Positions 23,801 through 34,225 of a stretch of DNA of 64,000 nt are shown here, piece after piece (the stretch's first letter is position 1; each line of letters starts with the position of its first letter). The notes below the pieces were generated by a model. The model did no database searches and was not told where the DNA came from. It saw only the letters and a list, made by a program, of their open reading frames with translations. The stretch lies in the NCBI GenBank assembly GCA_963555705.1, contig OY743173.1, positions 521,001-585,000 on the forward strand. The letters are read 5' to 3'. Position numbers and translations under genes: made by a program. The stretch comes from Ligustrum vulgare. Taxonomy: Eukaryota; Streptophyta; Magnoliopsida; Lamiales; Oleaceae.

Positions 23801-26542
23801 AAATCAGCAGGTACTGAAATAAAAGAGTTTAAAGTTAAAGGGCTGAAGTAAATCATTTAAAACTTTGGAACTGAAATTGATAAGTTTAAAAGCTGAAAGG
23901 ACTGAAATAAAACCTTTTTTTAAAACATAGGGACTGATTTGAAATAACCTTAAAGTGAAAGAGGCTGATTTGAAACAATTTAAAACGTCAGGGACCAAAG
24001 TGCAAATTCCGAAAATTAATAATATATTCAGATCTTTACTTCTCTCTCTTTCTCATTGTTTCAGAGAGAGAGAAAACGAAGGCAGAGTAGAGACGGACGA
24101 GAGAGAAGACTGCCTCGCCAAAAACCGACGATTTGGCCGGAGAAACTCCGGCGCATAGAGGCGGCGAGCTTCGGTCAAGGTGGGATTCTGGTTTGAGGGC
24201 TTGGGTGCGAGAAACAAGGGCGAAACCGAAAAGAAATCAAATCTTAGTTCGCGATTTGGGTCTGAAATTCCGGCGATGTGGTCTGAGGTGAGGTAAGTAA
24301 CTGAGTTTACTTATTTCTTGTTTTGGGTTTTGATTTGTGAGGGGCAGTTGTTGGGTCGTTTGGTGAAGTGATGGAAATCAGTGACGGTTTGGGGATGATG
24401 ATTTGAAATGGTGGTGATGTTTGTAGAGGCGGTGATGGTGTTTAATTCGGTGAAGGTATTGAACTGTTGCAGTAATTGGGTTTGATTTCTGAATTGGTGG
24501 TGATTCTGATGGTGAAAGGGGCGGATTGGTATTGACAATAGCAGCGTTGGTGGATGATGGTTGCTGTTTGATTCGGTGGTGGTGAATTGTCCGTGTTGGT
24601 TGCAAATTGAAATGGGGTGAGGGTGATTCAGCAGTGATGGTGGCTGCTTGATATCAGAATTATGATAATGGCTGGGATTGTTGATCTTGCAAATGGAACT
24701 TGCTGAAAAATGGAAATTGAATTGGATGGAGTTGAAATGGAAGAAACTGGCCGGATTGATGAATTGGTTAACTAGTGGTTTTCTCCGATTTGTGGTATGG
24801 GGTGATGGTTCGGACTATGAGTTGGAGGTGGTAACTTGACAGTGATGATACTGATTGCAGTGTAAATGGTTTGTGCAGTAGTGGATTGATATAATGATGG
24901 AAAAGCTGTGGTTATGGATTGATGATGATGATAATGGTGCTGTAAAGGAATTTGTGGGTGTATGAATGATAATGATGAAGATGCTTTGATGATGGTATAT
25001 TGAGGTGGAAAGAATGATAAAGAAGGAAGAAAAAATGTAGGGGACGTGAGTTGTGATGGGGAAGAATATGTATTGATTTGATACTATAGAATATGATAGT
25101 GTAGAATTAGGTGTAAAATTATTTGTACAAAAATGATGATGTTATTGTGTAAAGAATTGTTGTCTTTGTGTAAAGAAGAAGACATGTGGGCAAATTTGGA
25201 TTTTAGAAAGATTTTGAATATAATACTTTGAATAAATAATTAAAATAACATAATTTTAGAAATTCGGATTTTAATTTAAAATCGAACAAATTTGATATTT
25301 CTTGACTTGGCTAGACGAATCCGTCGCGGCGTTAATTTCAAAACAATGAGTGAAATAGTAGCGACACAATTTTCTAAATATTAAAATAATTATAAAATTG
25401 CGTAAAATTCTGAGTCGCTACACTTAGTCCAGACATTCTATAATGGGTTGACAAATGAAAATAAGAAGCACGCAGACTCAGCAGCTGGGGGTTCAATAAT
25501 GGATATGACTTATGAAGAAGCATCTGAGATCTTTGAGAAGATGGCTGCGAACAGTTACCAGTGGTACTCAGAAAGATCTACACCAAAATCTGGAGGAATT
25601 GCTGCAGTTAGTGAAATTACATCATTAAATGCTAAATTGGATGCGTTGACGAAGAAAATTGACAGTATGGGTGTGCATACAGTCAATTCAATTCAAACAG
25701 CGCTATGTGATTTTTGTTTTGAAAATCACACTGTTAATTTATGTCCCATGCAACAGAGTCAATTAAATCCAGAACAAGTCAATTTCGTGGGCAACAGGCA
25801 ACAGGGTGGTCCTTATTCACAAACCTATAACCCAGAATGGAAGAACCATCCCAACTTCTCCTGGTCTAATAATAAAAATGTTCAGCGTCCGCCTGGTTTT
25901 CAACAACAGCAGCAACAACAATCTCATAAAACCATGGCAGAAAACATGGAGATGTTAATCCAGCTAGTTAAGACTCAGAATGGTGAAATTATGAATCAAG
26001 CAGCTGAGATTAAGAATTTGAAGAGACAAATGGGAGAGCTGGCAGCTAGCAGTTCAACAAGACAGCCTGGACAGTTACCAAGCAACACCGAAATAAACCC
26101 TCGGGAGCAATGTAATGCAATAACAACAAGGAGTGGGGTTCAGCTATCTGAAGTGACTGTAGAAGAATATGAAAAGCAGAAGAGCCAAAAGAAAAATGTG
26201 GTGGAAGAGCAGAAAAGAGAAAAAGAACAGGGGTCGACTCCTGAAGTTGAAGAAAAGGTTGAAGAAGAAGTTCGAGTTAGACCGCCAGTCAAAGCTTATG
26301 TGCCTCCAATTCCATACCCACAAAGACTGAGAAAACATCAGTTGGAGCAGCAGTTTGGAAAATTCTTGGAAATATTCAAGAAACTGCACATAAATATTCC
26401 TTTTGCTGAAGCCTTGGCTCAAATGCCACTCTACCTGAAATTCATGAAAGAAATGTTATCAAATAAAAGAAAGCTGGTAGATCATGAAATAGTAGCTCTT
26501 AGTGAGGAATGCAGTGCCATTATCCAAAAGAAGTTGCCATAG

Positions 26543-27238
26543 AAACTAACAAATCCAGGGAGTTTCTCTATCCCTTGCACTATTGGTAATTTCACTTTTG
26601 ATAATGTATTGTGTGACTTAGGGGCTAGTGTTAATCTAATGCCTTTGTCTGTATACAGGAAACTTCGTTTGGGGGAGCCTAAACCAACCAATATCACACT
26701 AAAGCTTGCTAACAGGTCTATACAGTATCCATATGGGATAGTGGAGAACGTGATTGTGAAAGTGGACAAGTTCTTCTTTCCAGTTGACTTTGTGATCCTT
26801 GATATGGAAGAGGACTCTCAGATGCCCCTGATATTTGGAAGACCATTTCTTGCTATAGGGCGAGCTCTCATAGACATCGAAAAAGGGGAAATCATCTTTA
26901 GGGTCGAGAAGGAACAAGTCACTTTCAGTATCAAGCCAAGGCGAGACCTTGAAGTTCTAAAAGAAAGTTGCTTCAAGGTGGAGGGAGTGATCTAGAAACC
27001 CGAAGAAAATGTGGAGCAAGGGATAAAACTTGAGAATGCTCCGATTTTACAAAGAGGGATTTTAGAAGCGAAGCAGGAGAGGAGTAACTTGAAGAAGGAG
27101 AAAAAAACAAATTTTAGTCAACAAAATGTGGAAAATGAAGTATTAGACTTCAAGAGAGTGAGGAAAAGGAGTGAGAAGTGCAAGGCAGGTAATTGCAAGT
27201 TGTGCAGGGGCTCAAGAGGATCATTCAAGCCTCCATGA
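26543..27238 (+). pseudogene. Protease region of element C
   Basis: Follows gag in the same frame after TAG 26540. It starts TNPGSFSIPCTIGNF, then the active-site block CDLGASVNLMPLSVYRKL (D-L-G, as in element D), KLANRSIQYPYGIVENV, FFPVDFVILDMEED and IFGRPFLAIGRALID. A TAG ends the frame at 26993-26995. A basic tail frame (27011-27238, EERKTN/Lys-rich, ending RGSFKPP) follows. In this element type the protease cleaves Gag. The region is directly followed by the signature GCTTGTTGGGAGGCAACCCAA (27281-27301) that closes the coding part of many such elements. Confidence 0.88.
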
Positions 27239-30179
27239 TAAAGAAGTACAAAAATTTGAGCTTTAGACTTAAAACGGAGCGCTTGTTGGGAGGCAACCCA
27301 ACATTTCTTCCCTTTTATTTATTATGCTTTCATAATTTATTTATTTATTTGCTGAATTTTAGATAAATGCATGATAGGTATCCTGTTTGAGGGTTTTACA
27401 TGTTTACATGTTAGAACTTTATTGCTTGTTGCACTATCTTTGCATATTTAGGTATGTTTTTAATTTTGCATATTTTTGTTAAACTAAGCTTTTAATTGTC
27501 ATCCCACACATTAAACACACTAGTTTAGATCATGAAGTTAAGGTTTGGAAAATCATTGCATCGATCACGAAGTGATTAGGGGGATAAAAACGATTTTAAA
27601 AACCAAAAATGGGAAAAAATTTCATTACTGTCGTAAACTGGGCGATCGCGTGTCAATAGGCTATGGCGATCGCGAGTTTGCATTTAAAAGTCAACAGATT
27701 CTTAAACCTTGAACCACGCGATCGCTAGCACTCCAGCCAGGCGATCGCGTGGCTGTACTGGGACCAAAATTGGCAGTTTAAGTGTTGTTCTTCATGTTTC
27801 CAATTTCAAACATTATAAACTCTTTTTCTCTCTCCTAATCACCTCATATTTGATCTTACATCTTGTGTGCATGTCATCAACACTTTGTTGCATCAAACTC
27901 ATTGCTTTCATCACCTACAAAACTCAATCAAAGGTATGAAATTTTCAATTTCCTTCAAGTTATTCAAAAGAGTAAAATTTTCTTTGAATTCATAAGTGAA
28001 AATTTATTATGGAGTGGAGTATGGGCTTAAGTTAGTTGTTGGAGAATGTGATTTGTGCTTTCATAGGTAGGATTTTTTTTTGGTCAATCCATGTTTCCAA
28101 GTTGATGCAAGTTCTTTAATTTTTGTTGTGCACATTTAGTGTTTGATGAAATGCCACAAAGAGATTTTTGTACTAATTTGAGAAATCCTTCCGAGCATTT
28201 ATCTTCATGATATGTTTATCATTGATTATGTGTGCGTAGTTCATGAATTAGTTCACTACATTGCATGAAAATTATGAAAACCAACATTGTACTAAGGCAG
28301 CCCCATTGCAAGGCCACTGCAGGCCATTGCACCCAAGATTCACTCACGTCACCTACTTCTCTACATTGTTTCATAACCCTATTGATCTTCAAATAAGCTG
28401 AATTTTTAATATATTATTGATCATGCTGTGAACTTTAAAGTATCAAAAGATGGCTCGGGAAAATTTATGTTTTTCTAGACGATGTCAAGGATTATTGGTG
28501 TTTATAACTTCTAATGTTACTTATCTCTTATTTGCTAGGAAAACACCAATCAAAACACCACAACCAAATTTCAACAATACAAACAAAGGGTCGATTCATC
28601 CAATGCAGTACAACAGGGAGCTTCAAATAAATACATCCTCTACACTTGGGAAGTTCTCGTTCTCTTTTCTTTGTATTGTTTTAAATTATTGAATCTTTTT
28701 GACAAACATTGAGGACAATGTTCATTTCAAGTTTGGGGATGAAAATTCATTGCATTCATCATTCATTGAATATATTCTTTCGATTCTTTAGGGAAAAAAA
28801 AATTGAAAATGTGTTAACTTATTTATTGCCTAGGATATAGTATGAATCAATTTGTGCTTAGGTTTGAAAATTGGACAACATGAAAGAATGAACTTATTTT
28901 TGAACTAGTTATGTTTTGCTAGATTCATATTTATTGCGCACATAACCAGTGTTGGATAATTGCTTGTGTAAGGGATTTTGTTTAATACATGTGGGGCAAA
29001 GTTTATGCAATGTGAACTTAGGAATGACTTGAAAATCCCTGAACTTAGATCATAAGATATTCCACCCCTAAATTAGAACCAATCATGCTAAAAGACAAGT
29101 TTGGGGGTAAAATAGTTGGAATTTGTGTTTATTGACGGGTTGGAGGTCTGTGGTTCTTGGTTTTGCACTTTAGTCATTACAGTTTGGTCAACTGGTATAA
29201 ACCATTTCCAGCATAAAAACAGAAAAATGCTGAAGGTCTTATTCTGCTCTTCAAATGCCTTTTTGACTCGAGTAAGTAAGTCCGAGGGGTCTTTCAAACC
29301 TGGTGCCCTAAAGCCAACTGGCTTGGGAGTCATCGACCTAAAGCTCGCTACAGGGGTCAATTAGAAAGCAAGTACGGAGAGTGGACTTACACATAAGACA
29401 TTATAACATCTTTAACTTTTCTGTTTAAGCCTTTATGACTCGGGCAAGTACGTCTGAGGGGTTCTTTGAACCTGGTACCCTAAAGCCAACTGGTTTGGGA
29501 GTTGGCGATCTGAAAGCCCGCTACATGGGTCATATAGAAAGCCAGTATGAAAAGTTCTGCACAAAGATGGTAAAAGACAGGGACATTAAAAGAAAAAGTC
29601 GTCCATTTAAAAAAAAAAAGGGGGTAATATATATATATATATTATTGTATGGTATAAGCTTTGTTGACTGAGCTGTGGTGGTTGAGGTTGTAGAATTGGG
29701 AACTGCTTTCTTTTGATTTGTTATGCACGCATATATCTGATTCTGACTACCTTGTGTGGAAAAAGCAAAGAATATTTTTAGAACCCACATAGATAGAAAC
29801 CCGGGATATGTGAGAGAAAAGCAGAAATTGGTGATCATCCATGAGCGCTGAAAGGAATTTCATTAGAATTCATAGATTGACCACATGGGATTCGGGCTGG
29901 ATTATGCATAATGGGCCACACAGTGTTGAGTATATCTTTTGGATAAGTATGCTTTTGACATTAGCTATTCACACACACTTAAAAATCTGGCAGATATAAC
30001 TAGAAATTATTTTGCATTGTTGTTCATGACGCTTGCTTAAAGTTTAAATTGGTTTGGACTATGGAGGCATATGGTAAACATGTTAGCACAATAAATATAA
30101 TTTCTCTTTTATTTCTTTAATTTTTGTAGTTTATTTTTCATTGTTCGAGGACGAACAATAATTCTAGTTTTGGGATATT
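27239..30179 (+). other. Non-coding 3' region of element C
   Basis: No RT or integrase. It holds four GCGATCGC words (27640-27760), an internal hairpin plus purine module (CATTGAGGACAATG, then AAGTTTGGGGAT, 28707-28740), a further AAGTTTGGGGG near 29098, two direct repeats (29257-29378 and 29429-29551), a short TA run (29626-29645) and the terminal hairpin TTGTTCGAGGACGAACAA (30141-30158) before the LTR. Small frames here show no family features. Confidence 0.75.
29257..29551 (+). repeat. Pair of ~120-bp direct repeats in element C
   Basis: Copies at 29257-29378 and 29429-29551 share GACTCG(A/G)G(T/C)AAGTA, then CC(T/C)GGT(G/A)CCCTAAAGCCAACTGG(C/T)TTGGGAGT and GAAAGC(A/C)AGTA. They differ by scattered substitutions. 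Confidence 0.85.
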
Positions 30180-31716
30180 TGATAAGTGTATTTTATACAC
30201 TTATTTGTATGTCTAAATTAGGTGTAATTATTGTCGTTTAGGAATATTTGCTTTTTAATTTGTGTTTATCGTTTACTTTTCAGAAAATATCCCAAAAAGG
30301 GAAGAATGAAGCAATTGATGGAAAAATGACACAATTGGATGTTAATTGGAGCTAAATTGGACAAGTGAGGAGTTTGTGACAACAATCGGGAAACCTACAT
30401 GGTTCCAAAATGAACGAATCAGAGGTTGGAGAACCTAATTAAATGAATTAAGAGCTTAAATGGGAAAATCGAGAAGAAGATAAAGTTTGGGGACTAAATT
30501 GCAACAATTGGAAGTTGAGGATTGAATGTGCAATTAAAAGTCAAGGACCAACTTACACAGCTGGAAAAAATGGAAAATTGCATTGCAACGTCCTTCCTCA
30601 TGATCGCGGGATTTCTACCACGTTATCGCGAGGTGCCTCAAATTTTTCAACAGAAAGTTTTACCTATGCCTACGCGATCGCGAGATTTTATACCACGTGA
30701 TCGCTTGGATTTCCGGCTGGGCCAAATATGGGCTTTTTCTCGCGATTTTCAACAGCATTCTCTCTTTTTGACCTAGGTTTTCCCTAAAACCTATATATAC
30801 AAAACACGAGGCACGAAATAAAGACCTTTGCCTCTTCAAAAGAACGAGCCACAATCGAGAAATCAACATCAAATTCTTGGGGAATCAAGCATCGCAAAGG
30901 GGTTTGAATTGAAGATAATTGAAGAATCAAAACTTGGTGCAAGATTTCCATTCTTTATATTATTTTTAATGAACGTTAACTTTTATTGTTATCGTTCTTT
31001 ATTGATGATGTGTAACTAAATTCTATGTTGGGATGAACGATGTAGCCTAGTCATATTATTTTAATTCCAAATTCCGTTGTTTTAATGTTTAGTTGCATGT
31101 ATTGATTTATTATTGTTCTTAATGCTTGAATTGTTTGATCACCAGTTCATGATATATTGAAATATTTCCATAATCCGAGATGTGAGTTAATAATTTAGAA
31201 CATGGTAATAAATCCGATAATTGAACGAGAGATAGAGATATACTCTTGTTATTATTGCGGTCGTGTGTGAATTCTTGTATTTATTGCATCTAGATAAGGA
31301 ATATTCATACCCGCTGTAGAGATACATGGTTGACTTATGTAGGTAGAATTGATTTAAACTCGAGAGAGGAATTTCAATATAAATTAGAGAATTCGACCGA
31401 GTACATAATTAGGAAATAAAACATGAAATTTGAGTTAATTTAATTGGTTAGGTGAAATCGTAAATCCCAACTATTTTAAAATCGTTTTTAAAAACAAAAC
31501 AAATTTAGCAATTTAATTCTTTAATTGATTTTTTTTTGTTTTAGATTTCAAACATCAAATTATTTTGTTCATTCAAATAAGGTTTAGAACTAACACATTT
31601 CGGTAATTAATAGCAGTCTCCGTGGGACGATAATCCGGACTCTTAGGTCCACTTTATTACTTCTCACGACCCGTGCACTTGCGGGGATATCTCGCTTAGC
31701 GAGATAACAGTGAACA
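30180..31716 (+). repeat. 3' LTR of element C
   Basis: Same termini as the 5' LTR. A 16-base extra segment (near 30384, AACAATCGGGAAACCTAC) and a few substitutions separate the two copies. Confidence 0.92.
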
Positions 31717-31721
31717 CAATC

Positions 31722-31963
31722 TCTCACTCTTAACGATATATTTCTCTCACTCCCTTTTCTCTCTTTTACACACTTATATTTCCCGCACCCAATATATATT
31801 TGCTTAAAATGAGCACTGACTTTGGCATCGGAGTGCAAACGGGAGCCACCTCGGCCCCCTCTGCAAGCTGATTGTTTGTCACAGTGCGCAGGAGATCCAC
31901 GTGTTCAAGAGGGAGGAGCTGAGACGTGTTAGTCCAAGGTCCAGCTGGATTTTGTGGTCAACA
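31722..31963 (+). repeat. 3' LTR of element E, piece 3 of 3
   Basis: Continues from 19765 after element C and ends ...TTGTGGTCAACA, matching the TGTTGAG start at 16746. Joined, the LTR is about 690 bp. Confidence 0.85.
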
Positions 31964-33244
31964 GTACTAATTATAAACATCAAACTAGCTTTATTGATGA
32001 ATCTTTGGTTTTGTTTTTTCAGTTCTAAGCCTTTATGCTCTTTCTCTTAATTTGTGTTCGTAGTAGTTAGCACCTGGTGCAACACACAGCAAAAACTTGT
32101 TGCTGTGATTGGTCTTTTTGAAGGTTTTCCTTTTACTTCTGTATTAGACAATGTCTTGTTATTTTATGTTCTTTAAATATAAGATGATTCTAAATCAGTG
32201 GACCACTATGTGTATTTGCTCATTTTGGAAGTTCTACTCTCAAAGTATAGTTTGCCTGTAATATTGATATTTTCTCAGACTGCAGTTTTTTTCTGGATTA
32301 ATTGGAGATGTGGCTGAAAGATGCTGTGCTTTATCTTGTTTTCAGATACCCGAGATTGTTCTCCATCTTTGCTAAAGGCTTTTGATGTATCATGGTAAAT
32401 TTTGTTTGAAATAAAAGCTAAGCTAAATTCCTAAATTTGATCATAGACCAACTTCTTTAATGGTGACAAAAGAGGGAACAGCAAAAATAAAAGAGCTCCT
32501 CAGGCTTTATGTAACTTGATGCACAGACCACTTGCTTCTGCTCTTGAAGCTGATCGAGATGACGAACAAGTTTTACATACAGATTCTTCACGACATTTTG
32601 GGTTAGCTGTAAAGCAGCTTGCTCCTTCTAAGCTACAGAGCCCTTTGGTAGAGGTCAAGTCTAATGCTGGAAATGGTAGCACCCCAATTCAATTGAAAAG
32701 AAGTTTAGGTGCACGACGGAGTGAGGTATTTTGGTTGGGACCTACTGAAGTTTTTGGGAAGATTATACTTGCTACAGCATTGGGTTGCATTTTATTTGCT
32801 CTTGTTAAGCTAACAAACATGCAATTCTGAAAGATGGGAAATGGATCTAAGTGGGGGATATACAAAACAAGAGTAGAAACTAGCTCCCCTACCTGGAGTG
32901 CCGATTCTTCTAGAGATTTAAGTTATAGACATTCTGCAATTAAGGAAAATAGCATTACAAGAAAATTTAGGAGGCTGTTCTCAATCCTTAAACTGCAGTT
33001 TAAGGACTACCCAGAAGCTACAGATTTGCAAACTGCTTCTCTTGCTGCTGGTCTGTCATCCTCTAGGACATCAGCGTTCAGGCGACCAATGTCTATGGAA
33101 GAAGCTGAGATTCTTGTTAAGCGATGGCAAGCTATTAAAGCAGCTGCACTTGGGCCAGACCATAATGTTGATGGACTCTTTGAAGTTTTGGATGGATCAA
33201 TGCTTGATCAGGTGAGAGATGCGTCAATATTCAAATTGTGGTAT

Positions 33245-34225
33245 TGATGAGATCCCAGTCGGGGAATCTCGTCGAACATGCGGAATAACGACAATTAAAA
33301 CCTAGGAAATATCTAAATCAGATCCGACACAAGAACAAACAACAAAAATAAGGATAGAACGACGGTAAAACCTTGTCCCGACAATCACGACGCAATTTAT
33401 GGCGATGCAGATTGAAGAACCAAGATTGGTGAACGCCACAAGGACTTGTCAATTTCCTTGATAAGTTTCGAAGTCGGAAACGCCACAAATATTCTTGCGA
33501 ATATTTGATAAGTTTGCTGGAAGAACGCAACAAAGATCAGATCTTTGATAAGTTCAAGAAAAAGGGAATAAACTCAACCTCTCAATTTTGGAGAATCCTC
33601 TCACAAATTTTATTAATCAAACTCAACTTAACTGTCTTTACAATGAATTGAAAAAGCGTATAAATAAGCAAAATAACCTAGCATCTAATTTACTCAAAAT
33701 AGAATTCTAATCAGACTAAAATTCTAAAATAGGAAAATAACCAAAAACTAAAAGGAAATAAAATAATTATAAAATTTCGGAAAATCTAGCGCTGCTTGTT
33801 TACGGCCGTGACGAAATCTCTTACGGCCGTAGAGGCCTTTCTGATTAAATTTATGTTATTCTTTACAGTCGTGACACAATGCTTACGGCCGTGAAATTCC
33901 TTCAGTTTGCATGTTACGTCCGTAACTTCCAGGCTTACGGCCGTAAGCCTCGTTCTGCCAAAATTCATCCTTTTTCCTCGTTAATTGATTACGGCCGTGA
34001 TTGTAAGATTTACGGCTGTGAATATAGGGGTTACGGCCGTGAAGGTCTTCTTTTACGGCCGTAATGGATTTTCTGCATAAATAATTTCTTTTACTTGATT
34101 CGGCTCGATCCGTCCCTTTTCTCGGATCGACCCCAACACGGAACTTGCTCCGTTTTGCACGTAGGTCACTATCATATTGCCGATGGCTCGACTTCTCCCT
34201 TCGATGCCTGGTCCGGATCACATCA
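33245..34225 (-). repeat. 3' LTR of element F (divergent U5 half)
   Basis: On the plus strand it begins TGATGAGATCCCAGTCGGGG, unlike the partner LTR, and becomes nearly identical to it from about 33640 (AAAAAGCGTATAAATAAGC) to the end ...GATCACATCA. It holds ten ACGGCCGT-like words, seven of them exact TTACGGCCGT. Confidence 0.88.

Larger units (their letters stand above)
22100..25422. mobile_element. Solo LTR B (TSD CTTAG)
   Basis: Starts TGTAGCGCCCCGAGTTCC and ends ...CTGAGTCGCTACA, with exact 5-bp flanks CTTAG at 22095-22099 and 25423-25427. It has the same terminal and internal blocks as solo LTR A but is longer (about 3.3 kb) because of internal tandem repeats (22740-23200 and 23640-23800). 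A CT/GA-rich segment with CTCCGGCG motifs (24040-24160) resembles a leader. No gag or pol. Inserted in gag of element C, so it is the youngest layer in this stack. Confidence 0.9.
21431..26542 (+). pseudogene. Gag of element C (interrupted by solo LTR B)
   Basis: Starts at ATG 21431 (MLRRTKSFDLLPF). A TAA at 21614 falls where reading continues normally, and another frame break lies before the capsid block (LKLFSFSLADKAKAWFYSL, 21840-21900). The frame reaches 22099 and resumes after the 3.3-kb solo LTR at 25423 (QTFYNGLTNENKKHADSAAG). The downstream part, 25448-26542, has a CCHC-like knuckle CDFCFENHTVNLC, the phrase TYNPEWKNHPNFSW, a Gln run, NAITTRSGVQL, a Lys/Glu-rich linker and the LEIFKKLHINIPFAEALAQM block that precedes protease. 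The stop TAG at 26540 (KLP*KL) most likely replaces Gln. Gag would form the particle; this copy cannot make it whole. Confidence 0.88.
19766..31716 (+). mobile_element. Element C: gag-pro LTR retrotransposon (TSD CAATC)
   Basis: Complete plus-strand element with exact flanks CAATC (19761-19765 and 31717-31721). Order: LTR 19766-21286, tRNA-Asp-type primer site, gag (split by solo LTR B), protease, a non-coding region with repeats, polypurine tract, LTR 30180-31716. No RT, RNase H or integrase is present, so it is non-autonomous (TR-GAG-like, Athila-related). The two LTRs are nearly the same apart from single changes and a short length difference near 19970/30384, so insertion is fairly recent. 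It lies in the LTR of element E. Confidence 0.92.
8983..31963 (+). mobile_element. Element E: 5'-truncated Tat-lineage Ty3/gypsy retrotransposon
   Basis: Plus-strand element starting in mid-protease. The order is protease, RT, RNase H, a second (archaeal-type) RNase H, integrase, non-coding spacer, antisense spliced ORF, spacer, 3' LTR. The dual RNase H and antisense ORF mark the Tat/Retand/Ogre group. The LTR begins TGTTGAG at 16746 and ends GTCAACA at 31963. It is interrupted at 17004-19575 (solo LTR A plus duplicated target) and 19766-31721 (element C plus duplicated target). Many premature stops make it non-functional. The bases after the LTR are GTACT; the left-hand duplication is gone. 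Confidence 0.9.

Noticed and set aside
28450..28692. 80-residue plus-strand frame in the 3' region of element C
   Set aside because: No motif, and it sits in the usual non-coding region of a gag-pro element; not supported as a gene.
32000..32300. Possible further PARC6 exon around GGTGCAACACACAGC
   Set aside because: No frame gave a convincing family match or splice-site pair, so the sequence is left as intron or flank.
33794..34067. CRISPR-like appearance of the regularly recurring ACGGCCGT words
   Set aside because: Words are 8-10 bases, spacing is irregular, spacers are the same in all three LTRs, and the genome is a plant.
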